From: Armatimonadota bacterium
Lineage (GTDB): Bacteria; Armatimonadota; Hebobacteria; CAIYQO01
Length of the DNA: 6,183 nucleotides
Direction of reading: 5' to 3'
Assembly: GCA_022708765.1 (NCBI GenBank)
Contig: JAKIYB010000283.1
Location: 1-6,183 of the forward strand
The notes beneath the pieces were generated by a model, which worked only from the letters and a program-made list of their open reading frames with translations, was not told the origin of the DNA and made no database searches. Every line of letters starts with the position of its first letter. Position 1 is the first letter of the stretch. A program made the translations under genes and the position numbers. Positions 5,199 to 6,183 of the stretch are shown in pieces.

Positions 5199-6173
5199 CT
5201 ATTCCGTCGTAAACTGCCCCATCGCGCGGAATTTCGCGTAGCGGCGCTCCAGCAGGGCATCCGTGGGGATGGCCTGCAGTTCAGACAGGCGCTGCAGCAG
5301 ACAGGCTTTGATGCGGTTGGCCGTCTCCAGCGGGTCGCGGTGCGCCCCGCCAAAAGGTTCCGGCACCACCTCGTCAATGAGGCCGAGTTCAAGGTTCATC
5401 TGCGCGGTCAGTTTCAGCGCCTCGGCGGCCTGGTAGCCGCGGCTGCCATCGCGTCCGAAGGTGTCGAGGATAGCCGCGCAACCTTCCGGCGGCATGATGG
5501 AGTAGATGGCATGCTCCAGCATCGCCACGTGGTCGGCTACGCCGATGGCGATGGCGCCGCCGCTGCCGCCCTCACCGGTGACGATGGCGAAGACGGGGGT
5601 GCGCAGGCGGGACAGGTGCGCCATGCTGGAGGCGATGGCCTCGGAGATGCCGCGCTCCTCCGCTTCCAGCCGGCCTTCCGCCGCCGGGGTGTCAATGAAG
5701 GACACCAGCGGCACGCCGTGGCGTTCGGCGATATCCATCAGGCGCTCGGCCTTGCGATAGCCGTCGGGACGGGCGCTGCCGAAGTTGCGGTAGGTGCGCT
5801 CCTTCACGTCGCGCCCCTTCTGCTGTCCGATTACCACCACTGTCCGTCCCTGCAAAGTGGCGATGCCGGCCACCATCGCCGGATCGTCGCCGAAGCGCCG
5901 GTCGCCGTGCAACTCCACGAAGTCATCGAAAATCATGCGGATGTAGTCGAGTGTATACGGCCGGTTCGGATGACGGGCCAGCAGCGTTTTATCCCACGCG
6001 GACAGGTTGGAGAATATTTGCACACACAAGGCATCGTGCTCCTCTCGCAGTTCGCGAATTTTATCGGAACGGTCAATGCCGTGGGTCGTGGTATATTCTT
6101 CCAGGCGGCGAATCTGCTCGTCAATATCCTGCAGCGGCTTTTCAAAAGGCAGCCAGCGGCTCGTTGAGATCAT
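5199..6173 (-). CDS. accA: Acetyl-CoA carboxylase carboxyltransferase, alpha subunit
   Basis: The alpha subunit of the carboxyltransferase that, with AccD, moves the carboxyl group from biotin on AccB to acetyl-CoA, giving malonyl-CoA for fatty acid synthesis in the cytosol. The 324-residue protein is the normal family length. Recognisable segments are the N-terminal FEKPLQDIDEQI helix, RPYTLDYI (71-78), LHGDRRFGDDPAMVAGIA (88-105), IGQQKGRD, RNFGSARPDGYRKAERLM (129-146), the oxyanion glycine loop GEGGSGGAIAIGVAD (200-214) and PEGCAAIL (229-236). The usual DTPGAYPG turn is replaced by DTPAAEGR (161-168) without change in length, followed by a normal AEERG. The ATG at 6173 has GAGG 6 nt upstream. 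AccD is not in the window; it may lie just beyond the right edge. It seems to head an operon with the two zinc-finger genes. Confidence 0.97.
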   Translation of the reverse strand: MISTSRWLPFEKPLQDIDEQIRRLEEYTTTHGIDRSDKIRELREEHDALCVQIFSNLSAWDKTLLARHPNRPYTLDYIRMIFDDFVELHGDRRFGDDPAMVAGIATLQGRTVVVIGQQKGRDVKERTYRNFGSARPDGYRKAERLMDIAERHGVPLVSFIDTPAAEGRLEAEERGISEAIASSMAHLSRLRTPVFAIVTGEGGSGGAIAIGVADHVAMLEHAIYSIMPPEGCAAILDTFGRDGSRGYQAAEALKLTAQMNLELGLIDEVVPEPFGGAHRDPLETANRIKACLLQRLSELQAIPTDALLERRYAKFRAMGQFTTE

Positions 6174-6183
6174 GGTTGTCCTC

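Overview
The window is an ordinary-looking stretch of chromosome from a fairly GC-rich bacterium. All five complete protein genes, and a sixth cut off by the left edge, lie on the minus strand, so transcription runs from high to low coordinates. The gene set is a carboxyltransferase AccA, two small zinc-finger membrane proteins, a Thermus-like TyrRS and a Cph1/Rcp1-style two-component pair. Together with standard Shine-Dalgarno and sigma70-like signals, this suggests a free-living, non-proteobacterial lineage such as Armatimonadota or Chloroflexota. That placement is an impression from protein style, and the sequence alone does not prove it.

Layout along the direction of transcription: accA (6173-5199) is followed after 19 nt by a B-box zinc-finger, four-TM protein (5179-4625). 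After another 22 nt comes an 89-residue one-TM zinc-ribbon protein (4602-4333). These three look like one operon. A 151-nt gap with a plausible promoter precedes tyrS (4181-2952). A 663-nt stretch without a conventional gene separates tyrS from a membrane histidine kinase (2288-255). A receiver-only response regulator starts 12 nt after the kinase stop (242-1) and is truncated by the window edge.

The 2289-2951 stretch is the most interesting part. It seems to hold two small convergent transcription units. On the minus strand, a good promoter (2849-2876) precedes about 210 nt that can fold into a long, nested, bulged rod and ends in a strong intrinsic terminator (2631-2660). The architecture resembles 6S RNA, but no family is established. 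On the plus strand, an extended -10 promoter (2462-2490) with two dyad symmetries drives a micro-gene. This has a near-perfect Shine-Dalgarno, an 11-codon ORF (MSNHTHGGGER) and a 12-bp perfect terminator hairpin (2577-2604). The kinase leader contains a perfect 9-bp inverted repeat with a second hairpin nested inside it, ending two bases from the kinase ribosome binding site.

How the genes act: AccA supplies malonyl-CoA for fatty acid synthesis and TyrRS charges tRNA-Tyr. The kinase senses through an eight-TM domain plus PAS and should phosphorylate the adjacent receiver. The two zinc-finger membrane proteins have unknown roles.
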